A stretch of 64,000 nucleotides of DNA from contig NZ_JABFMU010000023.1 of assembly GCF_013359695.1 (NCBI RefSeq), positions 1-64,000 of the forward strand. Reading direction: 5' to 3'. The number at the start of each line of letters is the position of its first letter. Within the stretch, counting starts at the first letter, position 1. A model generated the notes under the pieces. The model was not told the origin of the DNA. It saw only the letters and a program-made list of their open reading frames with translations, and did not search any database. This DNA is from Pseudomonas sp. C2B4. GTDB taxonomy: Bacteria; Pseudomonadota; Gammaproteobacteria; Pseudomonadales; Pseudomonadaceae. This document shows positions 27,138 through 36,333 of the stretch, piece by piece. The position numbers and the translations under genes are program-made.

Positions 27138-27689
27138 TCAACCGGCAAGCTGCTTGATGCGCTCGGCCAGGCGGCCGAAAGCCTCGTTCACGTATTCCAG
27201 CACCTTGGGTTCTGCGCCCTGCGTGCGCAGCGAGTCTTTGAAGGCTTCCAGGTCGGACAGCCATTGCCGATGCAGGCGGCCCAGCTCGTCGAGCTGAGGC
27301 CGGAAGTCTTGGAGACTGCCGCTCGCACGAAACGCCTGGTAGCCACGCTCAAGCGTGGCCGCCGTGGTCAGCAGTTGCGCGCCCATTTGCTTGTGCTGTT
27401 CGGAGAACTCGGCCATGCCGTCATAGGGCCGCGAAGCCTTGCGGCGCTCGGCTTCGGATGCCTCTTCCATGATGCGGGCGTAGCGGTAGAACCCTGGGAA
27501 CTCGCGGGACAGCGCCATGAGCTGCTGATCGGATGTGCCGACCCAAATCCTGTGCAGGTCAGGCCCGTACCCCATCATGCGATTGATGATGGCATGGGCC
27601 TCGCTGACACCCTGGGCGGCAAGCTGCTGCATGTGTTGGTCGATCTTCGCGGCCAGTCGGCGGAATTCGTTCATGCTCATGTCCGTCAC
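27138..27689 (-). CDS. Unknown transposon passenger protein
   Basis: 183 residues, starting with GTG at 27689 that overlaps the PIN gene stop (GTGA). Helical, with coiled-coil-like stretches (QHMQQLAAQGVSEAHAIINR, LDELGRLHRQWLSDLEAF). Proteins of this kind accompany AbrB/PIN pairs in some Tn3-family transposons, but I know no function. Third gene of the leftward AbrB-PIN-orf operon. Confidence 0.6.
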   Translation of the reverse strand: MTDMSMNEFRRLAAKIDQHMQQLAAQGVSEAHAIINRMMGYGPDLHRIWVGTSDQQLMALSREFPGFYRYARIMEEASEAERRKASRPYDGMAEFSEQHKQMGAQLLTTAATLERGYQAFRASGSLQDFRPQLDELGRLHRQWLSDLEAFKDSLRTQGAEPKVLEYVNEAFGRLAERIKQLAG

Positions 27690-28081
27690 AAAAGGCGCGT
27701 TGATTGCCCTTGCGCCGTGAGAAGTGCCACCGCCTTCTTATCGAAGGAAACGAAGGTTTCCCCGCCAAGCCAGTTGCCTTCGTAGGCAATGACGCCATCG
27801 GCAAAGTCTCCGCCCGCGTCGAGCACCAGCAAGCCAGCCTCCACGGCAGGCCGGTTCACTTCCACATTCGCGGCGGCCAGTAGTGCCCGGATCGCGCTGG
27901 CCGCGTCGGCTTGCTGGAAGCCGTAGACACGCAGCAGCACCCAAACAAATTCGCATAGGCACGGCAGCGCGACCGCGATCAACTCGGCGTCGGTCAAGAC
28001 TGCGGCGGCAACGTCCGCTTGTGCGGGATCGTCACGCACAACCGCACGCACAAGGACGTTGGTATCGACTGCGACCTTCAT
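27686..28081 (-). CDS. PIN-domain toxin (VapC-like)
   Basis: 131 residues. Opens MKVAVDTNVLVRAVVRDDP with the first catalytic aspartate, has the CEFVWVL glutamate helix and ends with FADGVIAYEGNWLGGETFVSFDKKA, supplying the remaining acidic residues of a PIN ribonuclease. It overlaps the AbrB-type antitoxin gene by four bases. Such pairs stabilise the element carrying them. Confidence 0.88.
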   Translation of the reverse strand: MKVAVDTNVLVRAVVRDDPAQADVAAAVLTDAELIAVALPCLCEFVWVLLRVYGFQQADAASAIRALLAAANVEVNRPAVEAGLLVLDAGGDFADGVIAYEGNWLGGETFVSFDKKAVALLTAQGQSTRLL

Positions 28082-28329
28082 TGCTTACCTGCCCAGCCTT
28101 GCGCCGCCGCCTCGTTGATTTCTTCGATGGTGGCAACCTTCTGCGTCTTGCCCGCGAGCAGGCCGACAAAGCTGGCTATCGTCCCTGCGGGCCGTGCCGC
28201 CTTGAGCACGCCCCGACCGTCTGGCAACAAGTCCAGCTCGATCTTGTCGCCTGGCCTGATGCCGAGGTGTTGCAGTACGTCCTTCCGAAACGTCACTTGT
28301 CCCCGTGCGGTAACGGTCAATGTGGTCAT
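28078..28329 (-). CDS. AbrB/SpoVT-type antitoxin
   Basis: 83 residues from MTTLTVTARGQVTFRKDVLQ, the swapped-hairpin AbrB DNA-binding domain (GIRPGDKIELDLLPDGRGVL), with a C-terminal toxin-binding tail. An upstream ATG at 28347 is possible but less like the family. Pairs with the overlapping PIN gene and should repress its own promoter near 28340-28380. Confidence 0.85.
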   Translation of the reverse strand: MTTLTVTARGQVTFRKDVLQHLGIRPGDKIELDLLPDGRGVLKAARPAGTIASFVGLLAGKTQKVATIEEINEAAAQGWAGKQ

Positions 28330-28379
28330 GGTGGTTTGCCCTCGCAATCAAGGTTGATGCTTCACATAGTAATGCAAAA

Positions 28380-28510
28380 ATGCCTTACCGTCAATGTCCG
28401 TCAAACGATCATTAGTCGGCCATGCCGGACACTGTCCAGCAAAGTTATTGCACAACGGGTTGTCGGACATTAAGATAGGCGGACGGAATGACGGACAAGA
28501 GAGGCGGCAA
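28380..28510. promoter_or_regulatory. Putative res site and divergent promoters
   Basis: Holds repeated GTCCGTCA / TGACGGAC and TGTCGGACATTA elements in both orientations upstream of the resolvase, as in serine-resolvase res sites. It also separates the leftward toxin-antitoxin operon from the rightward resolvase. Confidence 0.55.
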
Positions 28511-29077
28511 ATGGCACTGATCGGCTATGCGCGGGTATCGACGGCGGAACAGGACACCGCCTTGCAGACGGATGCGCTACGCAAGGCAGGCTGCGAGCGC
28601 GTTTTCGAGGACACGGCTTCCGGGGCCAAGGCCGACCGCCCCGGCTTGGCTGATGCGCTGGCCTACCTGCGCGACGGCGACGTGCTGGCCGTCTGGCGGC
28701 TGGATCGGCTCGGGCGCTCTATGCCGCACCTAATCGAAACGATAGGCGCGCTGGAAGCGCGAGGCGTCGGCTTCCGTTCTCTGACGGAAGCCATCGACAC
28801 CACCACGCCAGGCGGGCGGCTCATCTTCCACGTGTTCGGCGCGCTGGGCCAGTTCGAGCGCGACTTGATCCGCGAGCGCACCAAGGCCGGGTTGACTGCC
28901 GCCGCCGCTCGTGGGAGGAAGGGCGGGCGAAAGCCGGTTGTCACCGCCGACAAGTTGCAGCGAGCGCGGGAGCACATCGCCAACGGGCTTAATGTCCGAG
29001 AGGCCGCTACACGGCTCAAGGTGAGCAAGACGGCCCTGTACACCGCGCTGCAATCCACCAGTGCAGCCGACTCCTGA
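28511..29077 (+). CDS. tnpR: Serine resolvase of a transposon
   Basis: 188 residues from MALIGYARVSTAEQDTALQT (catalytic serine at residue 10), with VWRLDRLGR and EFERDLIRERT-type motifs and a C-terminal HTH (NVREAATRLKVSKTALYTAL). It would resolve cointegrates at the adjacent res site. Its gene ends about 31 bases from the right Tn402-type inverted repeat and just before the truncated tnpA. Whether it belonged to a Tn3- or Tn402-family parent is not settled. Confidence 0.88.
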   Translation: MALIGYARVSTAEQDTALQTDALRKAGCERVFEDTASGAKADRPGLADALAYLRDGDVLAVWRLDRLGRSMPHLIETIGALEARGVGFRSLTEAIDTTTPGGRLIFHVFGALGQFERDLIRERTKAGLTAAAARGRKGGRKPVVTADKLQRAREHIANGLNVREAATRLKVSKTALYTALQSTSAADS

Positions 29078-29108
29078 TATTCCGTGCAGTCGTCTTCTGA
29101 AAATGACA

Positions 29109-31900
29109 GCTACCCCGGTTACGCGCTGGGAACCGACAGCGAGCTGCCCGAGCCGGTCATCCTGTGGGTGGCGAAGCAAGTCCAGGCCGAGCCGGCGAGC
29201 TGGGCAAAGTACGGCGAGCGCGACGTGACCCGTCGCGAGCATGCCCAGGAACTGCGCACCTACCTGCAACTGGCCCCGTTCGGCCTGTCCGACTTCCGCG
29301 CCCTGGTGCGCGAGCTAACCGAGCTGGCCCAGCAGACCGACAAAGGCTTGCTGCTGGCCGGTCAGGCCCTGGAGAGCCTACGGCAGAAACGACGCATCCT
29401 GCCGGCGCTGAGCGTGATTGACCGGGCCTGCTCGGAAGCCATTGCGCGAGCCAATCGGCGGGTCTACCGCGCCCTGGTCGAACCACTCACGGACTCGCAT
29501 CGGGCCAAGCTGGACGAGCTGTTGAAGCTCAAGGCCGGCAGCAGCATCACCTGGTTGACCTGGCTGCGCCAGGCACCGCTGAAACCCAACTCTCGGCACA
29601 TGCTGGAACACATCGAGCGGCTGAAGACATTTCAGTTGGTGGACTTGCCCGAAGGCCTGGGCCGGCACATCCACCAGAACCGCCTGCTCAAGCTGGCCCG
29701 CGAGGGTGGGCAGATGACGCCCAAAGACCTCGGTAAGTTCGAGCCGCAGCGCCGCTACGCGACCCTGGCCGCCGTGGTGCTGGAGAGCACCGCGACCGTG
29801 ATCGATGAGCTGGTCGATCTGCATGACCGCATCCTGGTCAAGCTGTTCAGCGGCGCGAAGCACAAGCATCAGCAGCAGTTCCAGAAGCAGGGCAAGGCGA
29901 TCAACGACAAGGTGCGCCTGTACTCCAGGATCGGCCAGGCGCTGCTGGAAGCGAAGGAAAGCGGCAGCGACCCCTATGCCGCCATCGAGGCGGTGATTCC
30001 CTGGGACGAGTTCACCGAGAGCGTCAGCGAGGCCGAGCTGCTGGCCCGGCCGGAAGGCTTCGACCACCTGCACCTGGTCGGCGAGAACTTCGCCACCCTG
30101 CGCCGTTACACGCCGGCCTTGCTGGAGGTGCTGGAACTGCGCGCCGCGCCGGCCGCGCAAGGCGTGCTGGCAGCCGTGCAGACCCTGCGTGAGATGAACG
30201 CCGACAACCTGCGCAAGGTGCCGGCCGATGCACCCACGGCCTTCATCAAGCCGCGCTGGAAGCCGCTGGTGATCACCCCGGAAGGCCTCGACCGGAAATT
30301 CTACGAAATCTGCGCCCTGTCCGAGCTGAAGAACGCCCTGCGCTCCGGCGACATCTGGGTCAAGGGCTCGCGGCAGTTCCGCGACTTCGACGACTACCTG
30401 CTGCCGGCCGAGAAGTTCGCCGCACTCAAGCGCGAGCAGGCCCTGCCCCTGGCGATCAACCCGAACAGCGACCAGTACCTGGAAGAGCGTTTGCAGCTGC
30501 TGGACGAGCAGTTGGCCACCGTCACCCGCCTGGCCAAGGACAACGAGCTGCCCGATGCCATCCTCACCGAGTCAGGGCTGAAAATCACCCCGCTGGATGC
30601 GGCGGTGCCGGATCGGGCGCAGGCGCTGATCGACCAAACCAGCCAGTTACTGCCGCGCATCAAGATCACCGAACTGCTGATGGACGTGGACGACTGGACG
30701 GGCTTCAGCCGCCACTTCACCCACTTGAAGGACGGGGCCGAGGCCAAAGACAGGACGTTGCTGCTGTCCGCAATCCTCGGTGATGCGATCAACCTCGGGC
30801 TGACCAAGATGGCCGAGTCGAGCCCCGGCCTGACCTACGCCAAGCTGTCCTGGCTGCAAGCCTGGCACATCCGCGACGAAACCTATTCGGCGGCCTTGGC
30901 CGAGCTGGTCAACCACCAGTATCGCCACGCCTTTGCCGCCCACTGGGGCGACGGCACGACCTCATCCTCCGATGGCCAGCGCTTCCGCGCGGGTGGCCGG
31001 GGCGAGAGCACCGGGCACGTCAACCCGAAGTACGGCAGCGAGCCGGGACGGCTGTTCTATACCCATATCTCCGACCAGTACGCGCCGTTCAGCACCCGCG
31101 TGGTGAATGTCGGCGTCCGCGATTCCACCTATGTGCTCGACGGCCTGCTGTACCACGAGTCCGACCTGCGGATCGAGGAGCACTACACCGACACGGCCGG
31201 CTTCACCGATCACGTCTTTGCCCTGATGCACCTGCTAGGCTTCCGCTTCGCGCCGCGCATCCGCGACCTCGGCGAAACCAAGCTGTACGTGCCGCAGGGC
31301 GTGCAAGCCTACCCGACGTTGCGCCCGCTGATCGGCGGCACCCTGAACATCAAGCACGTGCGTGCCCACTGGGACGACATCCTGCGCCTGGCCAGCTCGA
31401 TCAAGCAGGGCACCGTCACCGCCTCGCTGATGCTGCGCAAGCTCGGCAGCTACCCGCGCCAGAACGGACTGGCCGTGGCCCTGCGCGAGCTGGGCCGGAT
31501 CGAGCGCACGCTGTTCATCCTCGACTGGCTGCAAAGCGTCGAGCTGCGCCGTCGCGTGCATGCCGGCCTGAACAAGGGTGAAGCGCGCAACTCCCTGGCC
31601 AGGGCGGTGTTCTTCAACCGCCTCGGCGAAATCAGGGATCGGAGCTTCGAGCAGCAGCGCTACCGGGCCAGCGGCCTCAACCTGGTGACGGCGGCTATCG
31701 TGCTGTGGAACACAGTGTATCTGGAACGCGCCACCCAGGGGCTGGTCGAGGCTGGTAAGCCGGTGGACGGCGAGCTGCTGCAATACCTGTCGCCGCTGGG
31801 TTGGGAACACATCAACCTAACCGGCGATTACGTCTGGCGGCAGAGCCGTCGGCTTGAAGACGGGAAGTTCAGGCCGCTACGGTTGCCCGGAAAACCTTAG
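29109..31900 (+). pseudogene. tnpA: Tn21/Tn501-like transposase lacking its N-terminus
   Basis: The frame runs to 31900 and matches Tn21-subfamily TnpA (usually about 988 residues) from SYPGYALGTD onward. Roughly the first 55-60 codons are missing, replaced by a Tn402-type inverted repeat. A GTG at 29084 inside that repeat keeps the frame open (938 codons). Catalytic acidic residues appear intact (DVDDWTGFSRHF, GDGTTSSSDGQ, ELGRIERTLF). The lost part belongs to the DNA-binding region, so recognition of ends is probably impaired. Confidence 0.88.
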
Positions 31901-31933
31901 CGTACGATTTTTTCCGTTTTCTCTATTCGCCCC
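31896..31933. repeat. Right 38-bp inverted repeat of the Tn21-like transposon
   Basis: Read leftward it starts GGGGCGAATAGAGAAAACGG and ends in CGTACGCTAAG, typical of Tn21/Tn501-subfamily ends. It overlaps the tnpA stop codon region and marks the junction with the helicase fragment. Confidence 0.85.
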
Positions 31934-32932
31934 TGGCAGTCGCGCAATGTCCTCGCTGTTTCACCAAGCTCACGGATGACGAGGGCAACTATCGGACCGT
32001 CGAGCAGATCCAGCTCGATGAGCGCCGGCAGAGCTGTCCTCATTGCGGCGAGCGGCTATGGACGCTGATGCGTCCAGGCAAGCCTGAAGGTAGCAGCCGG
32101 CGTTCCGTGATTCTCAAGTCCATGTGTCGCATACCAACGATCGGCCCCGTCAAGGCTGAGCAGCTGGTAGGCCAGTTCGGAGAGGAGTTTCTCGCCTCAA
32201 TGCTGGCTGACAACGTCCATGAGTTCATCAATCTGATGGATCGCGACGGCAACTTCGTCTTCAGCGACAAACAGGCGAAGCGCATGGAGCGGGCAATGGC
32301 AAACATCGAGTTCGGCCTGGGCGAGGGCGGTTACCAACCGACCGAGTTCATCAAGCGGTATCTGCCGGACCACACGTTTGATCTGTTGATCGTGGATGAG
32401 GGCCATGAGTACAAGAATGCTGGCACTGCACAAGGCCAAGCGATGGGTGTTCTGGCAGCAAAAGCGCGCAAGACGTTGCTGCTGACGGGCACCTTGATGG
32501 GAGGCTATGCCGATGACCTGTTCTACCTGCTGTTCAGGATCCTTTCGAGGCGAATGATTGAGGACGGGTATCGGCCCAATGAGCGGGGAAGTCTGGCGCC
32601 GGCCGCGATGGCGTTCATGCGAGAGCATGGGGTGCTAAAGGACATCTACACCGAGAAGGACTCGCGGTCGCACAAAACTGCTCGTGGGAAAGCTGTGAGT
32701 GTGAGGTCTGTAAAAGCGCCAGGGTTTGGTCCGAAAGGGATTTTGAGGTACGTGCTGCCATTCACCGTTTTCCTGAAACTCAAGGACATCGGTGGAAACG
32801 TGCTGCCACCCTACGATGAGGAGTTCGTCGAGGTGGACATGGCTGATGAGCAAGCCGCGGCATACGCCAGGCTGGCTGCAACCCTGACAGCTGAACTGAG
32901 ACAGGCACTGGCTCGTAGGGACACAACGCTTC
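31934..32932 (+). pseudogene. Internal fragment of a large SNF2/DEAD-type helicase
   Basis: An open frame without start or stop joins two mobile elements. It contains a zinc-ribbon (CPRC...CPHCGERLW), then helicase motif II FDLLIVDEGHEYKN and motif III TLLLTGTLMGGYADD, followed by AVDM-type segments. Similar helicases occur in integrative conjugative elements and plasmids. Walker A and the C-terminal RecA domain are missing: the Tn21-like end cut the 5' side and the IS1182-type element the 3' side. Confidence 0.8.
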
Positions 32933-34502
32933 TAGCAGCCTGTCGGACTTTTCCCCTCGCCGGTAGAATTGCGCATCGCTCCTGGAACCTGACTGTATGA
33001 GCCGCTTTCGACCGATAAACCGCGAAATCGACTACTTGCTCCCGCCGTCGGTGCAGGACTGGCTGCCCGAGTCACATTTGGCGCGCTACGTGGTGGAGGT
33101 CGTAGAGGGCCTGGATCTGTCGAAGCTGGAGAGCGTCTATGCGGGCCGTGGCAGCGCTGCCTACCATCCGGCTATGTTGCTGTCGTTGCTGATCTACGGC
33201 TATGCCACGGGTGCGTATTCAAGCCGCAAGATCGAGCGAGCCAGCTATGACTCCCTGGCGTTCCGGTTTATCGCCTGCGACCAGCACCCGGATCACGACA
33301 CCCTGGCCAGCTTCCGCCGTCGCCACGGAGAGCAGTTCGCCGCGACCTTTGTGCAGGTACTGCAAATCGCGCGCGAGAACCAAGTCTCGCGTTTTGGCAC
33401 GGTCAGTCTGGACGGCACCAAGATCCACGCCAATGCCTCGCGGCACAGCGCCCTGTCCTATGCTCACGCCGAGAAGATCGAGGCCCAGCTAAAGGCCGAG
33501 GTCCAGGAGATGCTCAAGCTGGCAGAAGCGGCCGATCAGAGCGACCTCCCCGACGGGGTCAGTCTGCCCGACGAGATCAAGCGGCGCGAAGACCGCCTGG
33601 CCGCCATAGCAGAAGCCAAGACCAAGATCGAAGCGCGGGCCAAGGAACGCCTCGAGCGCGAGCAGGCCGAGTATCAAGCCAAGCTGGACAAGCGCGAGGC
33701 CAAGGAAAAGGCCAACGGCAAGAAGCCTGGAGGCAAACCGCCGAAGCCGCCGCAGGTGGGCCCGCGCCCGGACGACCAGATCAACCTGACCGACGAAGAG
33801 TCGCGCATCATGAAGGTGGCTGGTGGCGGCTTCGAGCAGTGCTACAACGCCCAAGCGCTGGTCGATAGCGAATCCATGTTGGTCATGGCGCCGCATGTGA
33901 CCCAGGCGGGCAACGACAAGGAACAGGTCGTACCGATGCTGGCCAAGCTTCAAGCGCTTCCCGAGGAGCTGAACCAGCCGGAGAAATTCCTGGCCGATAG
34001 CGGCTACTTCAGCGAGAAGAATGTCGAAGCCTGCGAGGCCGCCAGGATCGAGCCCCTGATTGCCGTGGGCCGCGACGCCCACCATCGGCACTGGCGCGAG
34101 CGTTTCGAAGAGCCGGCAGCGTCATCGGAGCCGACCAGTCCGGTCGACAAAATGAAGCACCGACTCAAGACCAAGGCCGGGCGCGCGGCCTATGGGCAGC
34201 GCAAGCAGACGGTGGAACCGGTATTCGGAATCATCAAGTCGGTGATGGGCTTCCGTCAGTTCCTGCTGCGCGGTCTGGCGAATGTCCAGAACGAATGGAC
34301 CCTGGTGTGCCTGGCGTGGAACTTGAAACGCATGGCCACGTTGCGCCCGCATTCCGTTCAAAATGCGTGAACAGAGGCTGAATCCGCTCGAATTCAGGAA
34401 ATTCAGGGCAACAACCGGTTAAAAACGCTCAAATAGTGGGCAATTCGCTTTGTCTTTGTCGCGCTCTGTCCATTTATGAATTCAAGTCCGACAGGCTGCT
34501 AG
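32932..34502. mobile_element. IS1182-family insertion sequence
   Basis: About 1.57 kb with perfect terminal inverted repeats: TAGCAGCCTGTCGGACTT at 32933-32950 and its complement at 34484-34501. CTAG at each tip may be part of the repeat or a palindromic target. One intact transposase gene. It joins the helicase fragment on the left to chromosomal ung DNA on the right. Confidence 0.9.
32997..34370 (+). CDS. IS1182-family transposase
   Basis: 457 residues. N-terminal DUF772-type domain (FRPINREIDYLLPPSVQDWL, HPAMLLSLLIYGYATGAYSS), catalytic region with VSLDGTKIHANAS and FLADSGYFSEKN, a charged K/E-rich insertion (residues 200-255), and the C-terminal RKQTVEPVFGIIKSVMGFR carrying the last catalytic glutamate. 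Complete and probably active. Confidence 0.92.
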   Translation: MSRFRPINREIDYLLPPSVQDWLPESHLARYVVEVVEGLDLSKLESVYAGRGSAAYHPAMLLSLLIYGYATGAYSSRKIERASYDSLAFRFIACDQHPDHDTLASFRRRHGEQFAATFVQVLQIARENQVSRFGTVSLDGTKIHANASRHSALSYAHAEKIEAQLKAEVQEMLKLAEAADQSDLPDGVSLPDEIKRREDRLAAIAEAKTKIEARAKERLEREQAEYQAKLDKREAKEKANGKKPGGKPPKPPQVGPRPDDQINLTDEESRIMKVAGGGFEQCYNAQALVDSESMLVMAPHVTQAGNDKEQVVPMLAKLQALPEELNQPEKFLADSGYFSEKNVEACEAARIEPLIAVGRDAHHRHWRERFEEPAASSEPTSPVDKMKHRLKTKAGRAAYGQRKQTVEPVFGIIKSVMGFRQFLLRGLANVQNEWTLVCLAWNLKRMATLRPHSVQNA

Positions 34503-34537
34503 GGTTCGCCCATTCTTTTTTACATGATGCTTTTCTG

Positions 34538-35230
34538 ATGACTGCCGACGACCGTATCAAACTCGAACCGAGCTGGAAACACGCCCTGCGCGAGGAGTTC
34601 GAGCAGCCGTACATGAACGAGCTGCGCGAGTTCCTGCGCCAGGAGCACGCGGCGGGCAAGGAAATCTACCCGCCGGGCCCGCTGATCTTCAACGCGCTCA
34701 ACTCTACGCCGCTGGACAAGGTCAAGGTGGTGATCCTCGGCCAGGACCCGTACCACGGCCCCGGCCAGGCCCATGGCCTGTGCTTCTCGGTGCAGCCGGG
34801 CGTGCCGGCGCCGCCGTCCTTGGTCAATATCTATAAAGAGCTCAAGCGCGACCTCAATATCGATATCCCCAGCCACGGCTGCCTGCAAAGCTGGGCTGAC
34901 CAGGGCGTGTTGCTGCTCAACACCACCATGACCGTGGAGCGCGCCAATGCCAACGCCCATGCGGGCAAGGGCTGGCAGTTCTTTACCGACCGGGTGATCG
35001 AGGTGGTCAGTGAGCATCAGCCGCATTTGGTGTTCCTGCTGTGGGGCGCCCATGCCCAGGGCAAGCAGAAGCTGATCGATGCGACCAAGCACCTGGTGCT
35101 GACCTCGGTGCATCCATCGCCGTTGTCGGCGTATCGCGGGTTCTTGGGGTGTGGGCATTTCAGCCGGACCAACAAGTTTCTTGAGCAAAATGGCGAGACG
35201 CCGATCGAGTGGCGGTTGCCGCCTATCTAA
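34538..35230 (+). CDS. ung: Uracil-DNA glycosylase
   Basis: 230 residues from MTADDRIKLEPSW. Removes uracil from DNA at the start of base-excision repair. Family-1 motifs: water-activating loop GQDPYHGPGQAHGLCFSV, NTTMTVERANANAH and the HPSPLSAYRG leucine loop. Only 36 bases separate the start from the insertion sequence and no good ribosome site is seen, so its native promoter was probably removed. A longer in-frame start at 34436 lies inside the insertion sequence and is unlikely. Confidence 0.95.
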   Translation: MTADDRIKLEPSWKHALREEFEQPYMNELREFLRQEHAAGKEIYPPGPLIFNALNSTPLDKVKVVILGQDPYHGPGQAHGLCFSVQPGVPAPPSLVNIYKELKRDLNIDIPSHGCLQSWADQGVLLLNTTMTVERANANAHAGKGWQFFTDRVIEVVSEHQPHLVFLLWGAHAQGKQKLIDATKHLVLTSVHPSPLSAYRGFLGCGHFSRTNKFLEQNGETPIEWRLPPI

Positions 35231-35249
35231 GGCTCAACGCCAATGGGTG

Positions 35250-35277
35250 TGTGGGAGCGAGCAAGCCCGCTCCCACA
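35250..35277. repeat. Pseudomonas REP sequence
   Basis: Palindromic GTGGGAGCGAGCAAGCCCGC plus TCCCAC between convergent ung and the AbrB-family gene. Such REPs are typical of P. fluorescens-type chromosomes. Confidence 0.85.
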
Positions 35278-35295
35278 GTAGAGAGGTGCCAGCTT

Positions 35296-36333
35296 TTAGA
35301 CGGTGCCCGGCTGGCGGTTCCAGTGGCGGAATAACGGCTCCGCCAGGAACAACACAAACAACAGTCGCATCACCTGCATTGCCGTCACCAACGGCACCGA
35401 CAGTTGCAGGGTCTGCGCCGTCAAACTCATCTCCGCAATCCCGCCGGGCATCATGCCCAGCGTCAGCGAACGCAGATCCAACTGCGTCAACGCACTCAAG
35501 CCCAGCGCCGCCAGGGTGGCGATCAACATGCTCAGCAGTGTGCCAATCACCGTACGGCCCATGAACGACGGCGCCCGGCGGAAGAACTGCCGGTTGAAGT
35601 GGCAACCCAGGCCGCTGCCGATCAACCATTGGCCGATTTGGCTGCCGCCGTCGGGCAGGCCGATGTGCAGATCCCAGGTGATACTGGCGATGGCGCTGAC
35701 CAGCAACGGCCCGAACAACCAGGGGTTGGGTTGGCGCAGGCGCTGCCAACCCCAGGCGACCAGGGCGCCGACGGGAAACAACAGGGCCAGCCAGGCCCAA
35801 TCCACGGGCGCCGGGTGAAACTGTGGCGCACCGCCGCCCAGCAAGTACTTGAAGATCGCCGGCACGCACAGCACCACCAGCAATACCCGCAGACTCTGGC
35901 CAGCGGCCACGCGACTGAGCACTGCGCCATTGCGCGCGCCCAGGTTGACCATCTCGCCGGAACCGCCCGGCATGCTCGAAAAAAACGCGGTGGCGCGGTC
36001 TTCACCGCTGCGGCGCATCAGCCACACACCGACAATGCTCGACAGGCTGGTGACCAGCGCACCGAAGAAGATCAGGCCAAAGTGGCTCATCACCTGCTCG
36101 ACCACCAACGGGGTGAAGTGCAGACCGATGCCGATGCCCACCACCCATTGCCCGCATTTGCGCCCGCCGGGAATCTCGGCCAACTGCCAAGGGGTGAGGC
36201 AACGCACCAGGATGATCGCCAGCAACGAGCCGACCATATACGGCAAAGGCCAGCCGATCAGGCTGGCCAGGTAACCGCCGGCCAGGCCGACCAGCGGTGT
36301 TCCCCACCAATGTCTGAGGCTGACCTCAGACAT
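35296..36333 (-). CDS. AbrB-family inner-membrane protein (putative transporter or regulator)
   Basis: 345 residues with about ten hydrophobic segments and two halves of similar pattern (PLVGLAGGYLASLIGWPLPY; MPGGSGEMVNLGARNG and MMPGGIAEMSLTAQTL), as in the AbrB/'ammonia monooxygenase' membrane family, unrelated to the DNA-binding AbrB. It overlaps tctA by eight bases, so it is the last gene of the tricarboxylate operon. Function is not established. Confidence 0.85.
   Translation of the reverse strand: MSEVSLRHWWGTPLVGLAGGYLASLIGWPLPYMVGSLLAIILVRCLTPWQLAEIPGGRKCGQWVVGIGIGLHFTPLVVEQVMSHFGLIFFGALVTSLSSIVGVWLMRRSGEDRATAFFSSMPGGSGEMVNLGARNGAVLSRVAAGQSLRVLLVVLCVPAIFKYLLGGGAPQFHPAPVDWAWLALLFPVGALVAWGWQRLRQPNPWLFGPLLVSAIASITWDLHIGLPDGGSQIGQWLIGSGLGCHFNRQFFRRAPSFMGRTVIGTLLSMLIATLAALGLSALTQLDLRSLTLGMMPGGIAEMSLTAQTLQLSVPLVTAMQVMRLLFVLFLAEPLFRHWNRQPGTV

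Larger units (their letters stand above)
26963..29108. mobile_element. Unit bounded by Tn402/Tn5053-type 25-bp inverted repeats
   Basis: The left end reads TGTCGTTTTCAGAAG then GCGACTGCAC. The right end, read from the other strand, is TGTCATTTTCAGAAG then ACGACTGCAC (23 of 25 identical). Further CAGAAG...TGCAC units at 27012-27095 resemble TniA-binding repeats. Inside are an unknown gene, a PIN/AbrB pair and a resolvase; tniABQ are absent, so the unit is non-autonomous. A stretch near 27112-27128 (AAGCCGGAACCGCCGAAA) equals part of the Tn3-like terminus at 42753, so the unit is a mosaic. No target duplication found. Confidence 0.6.
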
